This document shows positions 9,654 through 15,993 of a stretch of DNA of 16,540 nt, in pieces. The notes beneath the pieces are model-generated. The model saw only the letters and a program-made list of their open reading frames with translations. It ran no database searches and had not been told where the DNA came from. The number at the start of each line of letters is the position of its first letter. The stretch's first letter is position 1. The translations under genes and the position numbers were made by a program. Source of the stretch: an uncultured Desulfobacterium sp. (GTDB lineage Bacteria > Desulfobacterota > Desulfobacteria > Desulfobacterales > Desulfobacteraceae); contig CAKZLA010000149.1 in the NCBI GenBank assembly GCA_937124525.1, forward strand, positions 1-16,540. Reading direction: 5' to 3'.

Positions 9654-9723
9654 GTTAGGTACTGGGTGTTAGGTACTGGGTGTTAGGTACTGGGTGTTGG
9701 GTACTGGGTGTTGGGTACTGGGT
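9654..9723 (+). repeat. Tandem repeat, 5 x 14 bp (10 heptads), G-quadruplex-prone
   Basis: Five head-to-tail copies of a 14-mer start at 9654, 9668, 9682, 9696 and 9710. The first three read GTTAGGTACTGGGT and the last two GTTGGGTACTGGGT. Each 14-mer is two heptads of the form (G/A)(T/C)T(G/A)GGT. From 9692 to 9722 the plus strand holds five GGG tracts separated by exactly four bases, a canonical G-quadruplex motif. The array lies in the 178-bp gap between the adaptor and pump genes, so it would be transcribed as C-rich RNA within their message. A shorter relative occurs at 13710-13730. Confidence 0.95.
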
Positions 9724-9772
9724 TTCTGTTTGTGGCAGTCCACGGTGAATTGTCTTGATTTGCCCATGGCAG

Positions 9773-10852
9773 TTATTTCAAAGAGTTGATGACCTCAACA
9801 CCCTGACCAGGTCGCAGCCGATCATTCCCGTCCACCACCAGGGGCATTCCCTTAACGATGCCTCCCGGGGCAATGGCAACATTTTCTCCCACATAGGAGA
9901 GAATGGTCACAGGAATGGGAGCGGATTTGCCCTGACTCACCGTATACACCATGTCCTGACCATTGAAATTTACCAGGGCATCCCTGGGAATCAACAGCAT
10001 GTTCGTTTTTTCCCCGACTGGCATAGACACCGTGGCAGACATGTTCAGCACCGGGTGATCCATCTCCGGCAGTCTCACCTTTACAAAAACGCTCCGGGTC
10101 TGGGGGTCGGCCACGGGAATAATCCCGTCAATGGTACCGGTATTTTTGATCCCCAGCGCATCAATGGATACCGGAACGGTCTCACCCTTGCGGGCAAAGG
10201 CAAGAAGACTTTCTGAAACCGGGACCCTGACAAAAAGGTCATTGATGGACCCCACAACGCAAAGCTGAATACCCGGGGAGACCCAGTCTCCGGCATCTGC
10301 CTTTTTTTCAATGAGCACCCCGTCAAAGGGGGCCTTGATAAGGCTTTTGTATTTTTTAAGGCGGGCCAGGGCAAGCTGTTTGTCAAGCATGATGGTCTGG
10401 CGCACAAGATCCTCCCGGGAGAGCACAATGTCATCATACTCCGCCTCGCTCACCGCCTTTTGTTGAAATAGCGTTTCATAGCGGGCAAGGCTCTTTTCGG
10501 CCCTGCCAAGGCGCACCTTTACCTGCTCCATCCCCGCCTGCACCGACGCGATTTCGTTGTCAACAAAATCGGTATTCAGCCCAAACAGAACCTGGCCTTT
10601 TTTAACCCGATCCCCTTCCCGGACATGGACGGCATTCACCAGACCACTGACCTCTGCGGAAAGGTTGCTCACACGATCAAAAAAAAGGGTGCCCACCACC
10701 TGGGTGGTTTCGGCAACATTTTTTTCAACCACCTGGGATGTCACCACCCGGGTCAACGGCTTGCCATCCCCTGCAGCCATGAGATATCCAGGCCAGGCAA
10801 TCCCCATGGCCAGACACAAAAAAAGCCATATTTTTAAATACTTATTTTTCAT
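9773..10852 (-). CDS. Efflux RND transporter periplasmic adaptor subunit (membrane fusion protein)
   Basis: This periplasmic adaptor links the RND pump to the TolC-like channel. It has 359 residues, with an uncleaved or signal-peptide-like hydrophobic N-terminus (about 1-27, ending LMAAGDG) and no lipobox cysteine, so it is probably not a lipoprotein. The first biotinyl-lipoyl half-motif is at about 64-93 (SAEVSGLVNAVHVREGDRVKKG), a short coiled-coil hairpin follows at about 97-168, the second lipoyl half begins with IKAPFDGVLIEKKADAGDWV at 172-191, and beta-barrel and membrane-proximal domains complete it. The ATG at 10852 is preceded by CAGGGA. It starts 35 bp after the STAS gene and probably shares its transcript. 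The gap to the pump gene is 178 bp, unusually long for such a pair, and holds the heptad repeats. Confidence 0.93.
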   Translation of the reverse strand: MKNKYLKIWLFLCLAMGIAWPGYLMAAGDGKPLTRVVTSQVVEKNVAETTQVVGTLFFDRVSNLSAEVSGLVNAVHVREGDRVKKGQVLFGLNTDFVDNEIASVQAGMEQVKVRLGRAEKSLARYETLFQQKAVSEAEYDDIVLSREDLVRQTIMLDKQLALARLKKYKSLIKAPFDGVLIEKKADAGDWVSPGIQLCVVGSINDLFVRVPVSESLLAFARKGETVPVSIDALGIKNTGTIDGIIPVADPQTRSVFVKVRLPEMDHPVLNMSATVSMPVGEKTNMLLIPRDALVNFNGQDMVYTVSQGKSAPIPVTILSYVGENVAIAPGGIVKGMPLVVDGNDRLRPGQGVEVINSLK

Positions 10853-10887
10853 ACTATCCCTGTTTTTTAAACCATTGGTATAATAAC

Positions 10888-11193
10888 TTAAACTGCCTCA
10901 ACCGCAAACCGACGATTTAACCGCATGGTGCTGAAAAGGCCAAAAACATGATGGCAGACATTGATCACCTTCAGCTCTCTGGCAGCCCTTGACAACTTGT
11001 TATGAATGGAGATAATTACTCCAATGCCAATGGAGTCCACCATCTCCACCCCCTTAAGATCAATGATAAGATCACCGGGATTGGCCTCAATGGTCAAAAG
11101 CAGTTCCTGCTTAAAATCATCTGCCATGGAAGCGACAATATCCATATTCGGCCTTACAATGGTTCGGTTTCCCTCTACAATGATTTCACTCAT
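10888..11193 (-). CDS. STAS domain protein (anti-sigma factor antagonist-like)
   Basis: This small cytosolic single-domain protein (101 residues) has the STAS fold found in SpoIIAA/RsbV-type anti-anti-sigma factors and in MlaB-like transporter partners. The diagnostic loop is DLKGVEMVDSIGIGVIISIH at about 45-64; Ser54 in DSIGIG is at the site phosphorylated by anti-sigma kinases. The reading frame extends upstream to 11265, but ATG 11193 is chosen because AGGAGG stands exactly five bases before it and the STAS domain begins there; the longer version would overlap the amidohydrolase gene. It starts 13 bp after that gene and ends 35 bp before the adaptor gene. No serine kinase, PP2C phosphatase or sigma factor gene is nearby, so its partner is not visible here. 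Confidence 0.88.
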   Translation of the reverse strand: MSEIIVEGNRTIVRPNMDIVASMADDFKQELLLTIEANPGDLIIDLKGVEMVDSIGIGVIISIHNKLSRAARELKVINVCHHVFGLFSTMRLNRRFAVEAV

Positions 11194-11198
11194 CCCTG

Positions 11199-11204
11199 CC
11201 TCCT
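11199..11204 (-). promoter_or_regulatory. Ribosome binding site fixing the STAS start
   Basis: A perfect AGGAGG on the minus strand with a five-base spacer to ATG 11193. It favours the 101-residue product over the longer open frame beginning at 11265. Confidence 0.8.
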
Positions 11205-11206
11205 GA

Positions 11207-12073
11207 TTAAATTCCAGATCCTGGATCCACGTCCGGCCACAGCAACGCGGCTGCATTTTTACCACTGACCATGGCCCGCTCTTCCAAAGACATTCCCGAT
11301 GCCTGAAAATCTTTATAATATCTTGCCGGTTTCAGCAGGGGAAAATCTGTACCAAAAAGCACCTTATCAATGACCCCCAGCGCCGCTGCGGCCCGGTAAA
11401 TATTGGCATCATAGAGAAAAGGAGAAGCGGCGGTATCATACCATATATTTTTCAACACCTTTTTGGCATCTTTTTTTAGCAGGTGATAAAATAACACCCC
11501 TCCCCCCCAATGGGCCAACACAATTTTATTGTCAGGGAAACGCTGGGCCAGGCCATAAATCTGTTCAATGGTCACTGGCGTTTTCCCTGGATACATGTGC
11601 CCCACAGGCTCATTGGTGTGGATCATCACCGGCAGGTTACCGGCGGCAAGACAGATCTCCATGACGGGCTCAAGCCTGTCCAGGGCCTCTTCATCAATGC
11701 CGGAAAGATAAAAGGCAAGCTCCCCCACCCCGGAAAGCCCGGCTTTTATACACCGGTCCGCCTCCCCTGGTGCCCCGTCCCAGGACATATCAAAACAGGC
11801 AAATCCCTTTAAACGGTCTGGGTAACGGGCCACGGCCTCCAGAATATAATCATTGTTCAGCCTGGCCGTATCAGCGTTGATCCATGGAAACCCGAAAACC
11901 GCTGAAAAATCCACACCCTGCTCATCCATGGTGTCAATCAACGCCTCAACACCCACCAGTTGGGACTTGGGTGTATCATACAGCAGCTCAAAAGCTGGCT
12001 CATTGTCAAAAAAATCTTCCCGGGCATTGCGAATGCCTTCCGGGAAAATATGGGTATGAAAATCAATAATCAT
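11207..12073 (-). CDS. Amidohydrolase family 2 (ACMSD-like TIM-barrel metal hydrolase)
   Basis: This is a predicted cytosolic metal-dependent hydrolase or decarboxylase of the amidohydrolase-2 family; the substrate is unknown. It has 288 residues, within the family range. The metal-binding pattern is complete: HTH with His6 and His8 right after the first strand (MIIDFHTHIFP), His152 in PVMIHTNEP, His188 in IVLAHWGGG and Asp243 in LFGTDFPLL. No signal peptide is present. The ATG at 12073 has GGAGG ten bases upstream. It is the first gene of the minus-strand run, divergent from the siroheme gene, and is followed by the STAS gene after 13 bp. A weak -10-like TCTAAT lies upstream on the minus strand but without a good -35. 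Its link to efflux is by position only. Confidence 0.88.
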   Translation of the reverse strand: MIIDFHTHIFPEGIRNAREDFFDNEPAFELLYDTPKSQLVGVEALIDTMDEQGVDFSAVFGFPWINADTARLNNDYILEAVARYPDRLKGFACFDMSWDGAPGEADRCIKAGLSGVGELAFYLSGIDEEALDRLEPVMEICLAAGNLPVMIHTNEPVGHMYPGKTPVTIEQIYGLAQRFPDNKIVLAHWGGGVLFYHLLKKDAKKVLKNIWYDTAASPFLYDANIYRAAAALGVIDKVLFGTDFPLLKPARYYKDFQASGMSLEERAMVSGKNAAALLWPDVDPGSGI

Positions 12074-12122
12074 AATGCGAACACCTCCATCTATTAGAAT
12101 TTCTGGAAAGTTGAGTTAAGCA

Positions 12123-12151
12123 TTGAAAATTCAAATCACTTTACATATAAT
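12123..12151 (+). promoter_or_regulatory. Sigma70-type promoter for the siroheme/haem genes
   Basis: The -35 hexamer TTGAAA (12123-12128, five of six) and a perfect -10 TATAAT (12146-12151) are separated by exactly 17 bp. Transcription would start near 12158, giving a leader of roughly 25 nt before the TTG start at 12182. This is the best promoter in the window. Confidence 0.8.
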
Positions 12152-12168
12152 GACCCTCTTTTGCAAAC

Positions 12169-12175
12169 AAGGAGG
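12169..12175 (+). promoter_or_regulatory. Ribosome binding site fixing a TTG start
   Basis: AAGGAGG with a six-base spacer to TTG 12182. The upstream in-frame TTG at 12161 would place this Shine-Dalgarno inside the coding region and has no site of its own. Confidence 0.8.
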
Positions 12176-12181
12176 TTTTTA

Positions 12182-12856
12182 TTGAGTTCTATTCCATACT
12201 ATCCTGTTCATCTCAACGTCAAGGGAAAAACCTGCCTTGTGGTGGGGGGAGGAAGGGTCGGGATGCGAAAGGCCCGGACCCTGGCAAAAAGCGGTGCCCG
12301 GGTCAAAATGGTCAGCCCAGAGCTCACCCATGAAATCCCCCGGGAAATGGCAGATCAAATCATATGGATATCCGCACCGTACACCCCGGATCTTCTTGGG
12401 GGAATTACCCTTGTCTTTGCCGCCACTGACCAGAAAGAACTGAACCGGCAGATTGCCACTGATGCCCGGGATAAGGGCATTTTATGTAACATTGCCGATG
12501 ATCCCGATGCCTCAAATTTTATTCTGCCCGCCATTGTTCACCGGGGGGATTTAATCATCACTGTTTCCACATCCGGGACCAGTCCTGCCTTTGCAAAAAA
12601 ACTGCGACAGGATCTGGAGGCCCAGTTTGGCATGGAGTATGCCCGGTTTTTGATCCTCATGGGAAAAATCCGCTCCCGATTGCTGGCAGATGGACATGAC
12701 CCGGACAGGCATAGAGCCATATTTTCCACCCTGATCCGTGAAGACCTCCTTGGCATGGTCATGGAAAATAACCCTGACAAAATAAACCATCTGCTGTTCT
12801 TAACCCTTGGCAGTGGCTATACCTATGAGAACCTGATTGCCGGAGACCCGACATGA
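12182..12856 (+). CDS. Precorrin-2 dehydrogenase / sirohydrochlorin ferrochelatase (Met8/CysG N-terminal type)
   Basis: This enzyme oxidises precorrin-2 to sirohydrochlorin with NAD+ and, in bifunctional members, inserts iron to give siroheme. It has 224 residues. The Rossmann NAD-binding motif GGGRVGMRKARTL is at 22-34. Asp106 in CNIADDPDASNFILP matches the conserved catalytic aspartate region of CysG/Met8. The family signature STSGTSPAFAKKLRQDLE spans about 129-146. There is no C-terminal methyltransferase domain, so it is the stand-alone type, not full CysG. The start is TTG, chosen for its AAGGAGG six bases upstream and the promoter just before it. Its stop overlaps the next ATG (ATGA), implying translational coupling. 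In sulfate reducers the product also feeds the siroheme-dependent haem pathway. Whether this copy chelates iron cannot be told. Confidence 0.9.
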   Translation: MSSIPYYPVHLNVKGKTCLVVGGGRVGMRKARTLAKSGARVKMVSPELTHEIPREMADQIIWISAPYTPDLLGGITLVFAATDQKELNRQIATDARDKGILCNIADDPDASNFILPAIVHRGDLIITVSTSGTSPAFAKKLRQDLEAQFGMEYARFLILMGKIRSRLLADGHDPDRHRAIFSTLIREDLLGMVMENNPDKINHLLFLTLGSGYTYENLIAGDPT

Positions 12857-13689
12857 CACTGGACACCATAAGTACCGGACTTTTTTTTATAGCAACAGCA
12901 TTGTACACGGCCAGCACCGTGGGCTATGCACTGTATCTTTTCATGCAGAAAGATAAGATGCAGCATGTGGCCTTTTCCCTCATTTCTGTCGGATTTATTA
13001 TCCATGCCATGGCCACCTTGATGATGACCCTAAGAATGGGTACCCTGCCCATACATAATCTCAAAGAGACCTTATCCATTGCCTCCCTGGCCCTGTCAGG
13101 CATGTTTTTGCTGCTCAAGACCAGGTTCAACCTGAAAATACTGGGTATTTTTGCGGCCCCCCTGGTCACCTTGATGATGATGGCCATGGTGGCACTGCCC
13201 AAGGTCCCGGAGGCCGGCGTTTCTTTTTTAAAAGGATTCTGGCTGGTTTCCCACATTGTACTGATTTTTTCCGGTGAGGCTGCCCTGGCCCTGGCATGCG
13301 GCGCCGGTATTCTTTATATTTTACAGGAAAATGCCATTAAGGCAAAAAAAAGAGGCTTCTTTTTTAAACGCCTTCCGTCCCTGGATCTACTGGACAGCAC
13401 CAGTTATACCTGTGTGGTCACAGGATTTGCCATGCTCACCGCCGGTCTTATCACCGGCCTTGTCTATGCAAAGGCCATCTGGGGCAGCTTCTGGAACTGG
13501 GACCCCAAGGAAATCTGGTCAGCGGTGACATGGCTTGTCTATGCCGCCCTTTTACATGGTCGACTCACCTCTGGCTGGCAGGGCAGACGTTCGGCCATCA
13601 TGACCATCATCGGCTTTGCCGTCCTTGTATTTACCTTTTTGGGCGTCAATTTTCTCATTGGTGGCCACCACCGGGTATTTACCATGTGA
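12853..13689 (+). CDS. CcsA/HemX-like cytochrome c assembly membrane protein
   Basis: This polytopic inner-membrane protein has 278 residues and about eight hydrophobic segments. It carries the tryptophan-rich haem-handling WWD motif WGSFWNWDPKEIW at 210-222, near a periplasmic loop, with candidate haem-ligand histidines at 38, 51, 134 and 272-273 (NFLIGGHHRVF). This is the CcsA/ResC-type pattern of cytochrome c maturation system II, but at 278 residues it is short and there is no ResB/Ccs1 partner nearby. Proteins like this, placed between a siroheme gene and hemA, are often annotated HemX and proposed to influence HemA or haem supply. It overlaps the previous gene by four bases and precedes hemA by 315 bp. 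Family membership is clear; the exact role (haem delivery for cytochrome c or HemA control) is uncertain. Confidence 0.85.
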   Translation: MTLDTISTGLFFIATALYTASTVGYALYLFMQKDKMQHVAFSLISVGFIIHAMATLMMTLRMGTLPIHNLKETLSIASLALSGMFLLLKTRFNLKILGIFAAPLVTLMMMAMVALPKVPEAGVSFLKGFWLVSHIVLIFSGEAALALACGAGILYILQENAIKAKKRGFFFKRLPSLDLLDSTSYTCVVTGFAMLTAGLITGLVYAKAIWGSFWNWDPKEIWSAVTWLVYAALLHGRLTSGWQGRRSAIMTIIGFAVLVFTFLGVNFLIGGHHRVFTM

Positions 13690-13709
13690 AAAGCAGGTGC
13701 TGGTTTAAT

Positions 13710-13730
13710 GGGTACTGGGTGCTGGGTGCT
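13710..13730 (+). repeat. Short heptad repeat related to the 9654-9723 array
   Basis: Three heptads GGGTACT, GGGTGCT, GGGTGCT begin 20 bp after the CcsA-like gene's stop. They share the GGG-every-seven pattern and the GGTACTGGGT core of the array between the adaptor and pump genes. Three GGG tracts alone are one short of a full quadruplex motif. Confidence 0.8.
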
Positions 13731-13832
13731 AATTCACCTTATTTTTTCATTATTTGTTGTGACAGGCCCCCTTGTCATACTGGGTTTATATGAAAGAGTA
13801 AGTATATCTAACATTCTTTCATGACTCGTTGT

Positions 13833-13863
13833 GGGCAGGCCAGATCCCCAATACGGTCTGCCC
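13833..13863 (+). other. Hairpin in the hemA upstream region, with a competing hairpin
   Basis: GGGCAGGCC (13833-13841) pairs with GGTCTGCCC (13855-13863), nine pairs with one G-T wobble and a 13-base loop. The 3' arm can instead form CTGCC/GGCAG (13858-13862 with 13866-13870), so the two folds exclude each other. The gap 13690-14004 otherwise holds the heptad repeat, AT-rich DNA and no clear promoter. Pairing is read from the sequence; any control of hemA is inference. Confidence 0.4.
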
Positions 13864-14004
13864 GTGGCAGTTATAAGAAAGCGCTCATCATTGCAGTATT
13901 TCAGACGGAGTTTTTTATAAAAAATGAAGATAGACACATCCCATGCGTTGTCCTGTGAACCATGCACTGCCCCCCATGACAACCCATGTATGAATAGAGG
14001 TGGA

Positions 14005-15282
14005 ATGTCACAGATAACACTCATTGGGATCAATCATAAAACAGCCCCTGTGGCGTTAAGAGAGATTCTATCCTTCACCGGAGACGAGGCAGATATTGCC
14101 TTGCACAACCTTTTCCAACAACCTGAAATCGGGGAACTGGTACTATTTTCCACCTGCAACAGAATGGAAATTTTGTTTATTCCGACCCAGGGGGATGGAC
14201 AGGATTACGTCAAAACATTCCTTTCCCAATTTAAATCCATTCCCGTGGAAAAATTTGAGGATTCCCTTTACACCTACACAGGAGATAAGGCCATCCAACA
14301 TATTTTCCGGGTGGCCTGCAGTCTGGATTCCATGATGGTGGGAGAACCCCAGATTCTGGGCCAGGTAAAGAAGTCCTATCGGAACAGTGTGTCTGCAAAA
14401 ACCTCCGGTGTCATCCTGAACCGCCTGATGCACAAGGCCTTTAACATTGCCAAAAAGGTAAGAAGAGAGACCGGCATCGGGGACAACGCCGTGTCTATCA
14501 GCTACGCGGCCACGGAACTTGCCAGCAAAATCTTCAGTGATATCAGCACCCGGAGTGTTATGCTCATGGGGGCAGGAGAAATGGCAGAACTTGCCGTGGA
14601 ACACCTAATCTCAAGTGGCGTTAAAAAAATTGTGGTTGCCAACAGGACCTTTTGCAATGCTGTAACCCTGGCAGAAAAATTCAATGGCAAAGCCGTTAAA
14701 TTTGAAGAAATGGAAGCCTTTTTAAAAGAGGTGGACATCATCATCAGTTCCACCGGGGCCACGGAATTTATCCTCACCGCCCCCCAAATCAAAGGCATCA
14801 TGCGTTCCAGGAAAAACCGTCCTCTGTTCTTCATTGACATTGCCGTGCCAAGGGATCTGGACCCGGACATCAACCGGATCAGCAATTGTTTTCTCTATGA
14901 CATTGATGACCTCCAGGACATTGTAAATGACAATATCGATGAACGGAACAAAGAAGCTGTCAAAGGTGAACGCCTGGTGGACGAGGCGGTGATCAAATTC
15001 AGAAACTGGATGGAAAGCCTGGAGATGGTTCCCACCATTGTGGCCATTCGAAAAAAAATAGATACCATTGCCCAGGCGGAAATCAAAAAGACCGTGGGTT
15101 CCATGCCCCACCTCTCCCCCCAGGACCACGAGGCCATCCAACGGATGACCCGGTCCATTGCCGATAAGATCATGCATGACCCCATACGGTTTTTAAAAAA
15201 CATGGGCAACCACCGGGATGACGCCCGGTACCTCAATGCGGCCCGCCATCTGTTTAATCTTGATCACACAGATGACCTTTAA
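14005..15282 (+). CDS. hemA: Glutamyl-tRNA reductase
   Basis: HemA reduces the glutamate on tRNA-Glu to glutamate-1-semialdehyde with NADPH, the first committed step of C5 tetrapyrrole synthesis. It has 425 residues, normal for the family. The opening ITLIGINHKTAPVALRE is the conserved N-terminus; the catalytic cysteine is Cys51 in FSTCNRMEI; the family signature SLDSMMVGEPQILGQVKKSY follows at about 107-126; the NADPH-binding MLMGAGEMAELAVEHL lies in the middle; a helical dimerisation domain completes the C-terminus. Start choice: ATG 14005 follows AGAGGTGGA and begins right at the conserved region. The frame extends to ATG 13924 (27 more residues, cysteine-containing and without family resemblance; GGAG lies 12 bases upstream of it), so a longer form cannot be excluded. 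It lies 315 bp after the CcsA-like gene and may have its own promoter. Confidence 0.95.
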   Translation: MSQITLIGINHKTAPVALREILSFTGDEADIALHNLFQQPEIGELVLFSTCNRMEILFIPTQGDGQDYVKTFLSQFKSIPVEKFEDSLYTYTGDKAIQHIFRVACSLDSMMVGEPQILGQVKKSYRNSVSAKTSGVILNRLMHKAFNIAKKVRRETGIGDNAVSISYAATELASKIFSDISTRSVMLMGAGEMAELAVEHLISSGVKKIVVANRTFCNAVTLAEKFNGKAVKFEEMEAFLKEVDIIISSTGATEFILTAPQIKGIMRSRKNRPLFFIDIAVPRDLDPDINRISNCFLYDIDDLQDIVNDNIDERNKEAVKGERLVDEAVIKFRNWMESLEMVPTIVAIRKKIDTIAQAEIKKTVGSMPHLSPQDHEAIQRMTRSIADKIMHDPIRFLKNMGNHRDDARYLNAARHLFNLDHTDDL

Positions 15283-15617
15283 AGCGCTTACCCCCCTTCA
15301 TAGCGGGGACAGGATGAACCAATCCTTAATTTTAAACTTTACTTTACCATTGGAACAGATTACAATATTGAATTCAACTTTTCAGGTTTCAGTCAACGCT
15401 CCTCCTGAATCAAAGATTGAGAAGGGGGTTGTAAGAGAGTCCAAGTTGACTACATCCAACCGGATGCCGGATGCGGCTACGTTATCAGGGTCAGGAATAC
15501 ACCGGCACTCTACTAATGATGCCCAGTTTCTGAACGCCATGGCAGCATCAACCCCGAAAATTTGAATTTGTTGATTTTAGTCTGATCAGAAGCAACCCAA
15601 AGTCGAAGGATAGAACC
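15283..15617 (+). other. 335-bp gap between hemA and dksA; no firm gene
   Basis: The stretch holds a candidate promoter at 15338-15366 and a weak CCCC/GGGG hairpin just after hemA (about 15290-15308), without a T-run. An 83-residue open frame from ATG 15314 to 15565 has GGGG five bases upstream but shows no recognised domain, and the promoter lies inside it, so I do not call it a gene. Confidence 0.5.
15338..15366 (+). promoter_or_regulatory. Candidate sigma70-type promoter for dksA
   Basis: TTTACT (15338-15343, four of six) and TACAAT (15361-15366, five of six) are separated by 17 bp. Transcription would begin near 15373, leaving a leader of about 245 nt before dksA, which is long. A nearer promoter was not evident. 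Confidence 0.35.
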
Positions 15618-15980
15618 ATGGACGAAAAAGAGATACAGTTTTTTAAAACACTTTTGACCGAAAGACTCAAAGATCTGCTTTCCCATGCTGATACCACTGT
15701 AAACGGAATGACTCTTCCCAAGGAGAATTTCGCAGATCCCACGGACCGGGCCTCCCACGAATCAGAACGTAACTTTGAACTAAGAATCAGAGACCGGGAA
15801 CATAAACTGATTAAAAAAGTAAAAAAGGCCTTGATTCGCATTGAGAACAATACTTTTGGCATTTGTGAAACCTGTGGGGATGATATCTCCCCTGCACGAT
15901 TAAAAGCACGTCCAGTTACCACCCAGTGCATTGAGTGCAAAACCAGGGAAGAAATGATGGAAAAAGCCCTTGGTATTTAA
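15618..15980 (+). CDS. dksA: RNA polymerase-binding transcription factor, DksA/TraR family
   Basis: DksA-type proteins enter the RNA polymerase secondary channel and, with ppGpp, retune rRNA and amino-acid promoters. At 120 residues it is shorter than E. coli DksA (151), mainly at the N-terminus, but carries the main features. A helical hairpin has the tip motif DPTDRAS at 40-46, matching the acidic DxxDxA tip needed for activity, and a four-cysteine zinc finger has Cys83, 86, 104 and 107 (CETCGDDISPARLKARPVTTQC region). The ATG has AAGGA seven bases upstream. The PHP-domain gene starts 13 bp after its stop, so both are probably co-transcribed. Genomes often hold several family members, so it may be a DksA paralogue and not the main DksA. 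Confidence 0.88.
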   Translation: MDEKEIQFFKTLLTERLKDLLSHADTTVNGMTLPKENFADPTDRASHESERNFELRIRDREHKLIKKVKKALIRIENNTFGICETCGDDISPARLKARPVTTQCIECKTREEMMEKALGI

Positions 15981-15993
15981 GGATACCATACCC

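Noticed and set aside
11194..11265. Longer N-terminus for the STAS protein
   Set aside because: It would overlap the amidohydrolase C-terminus and put a perfect AGGAGG with ideal spacing inside the coding region.
13734..14033. Minus-strand open frame of 99 codons upstream of hemA
   Set aside because: It overlaps the hemA start and the hairpin and repeat region, has no domain and no ribosome site that stands out.
15465..15500. TGCCGGATGCGGC followed by TTATCAGG, resembling an enterobacterial REP element
   Set aside because: Only a half-match without the paired inverted arm, and the genome context is not enterobacterial; probably chance.
15314..15565. 83-codon open frame after hemA (MNQSLILNFTLPLEQ...)
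   Set aside because: No recognised domain, unremarkable composition, and it overlaps the best dksA promoter candidate. It could be a small hypothetical gene but the support is too thin.
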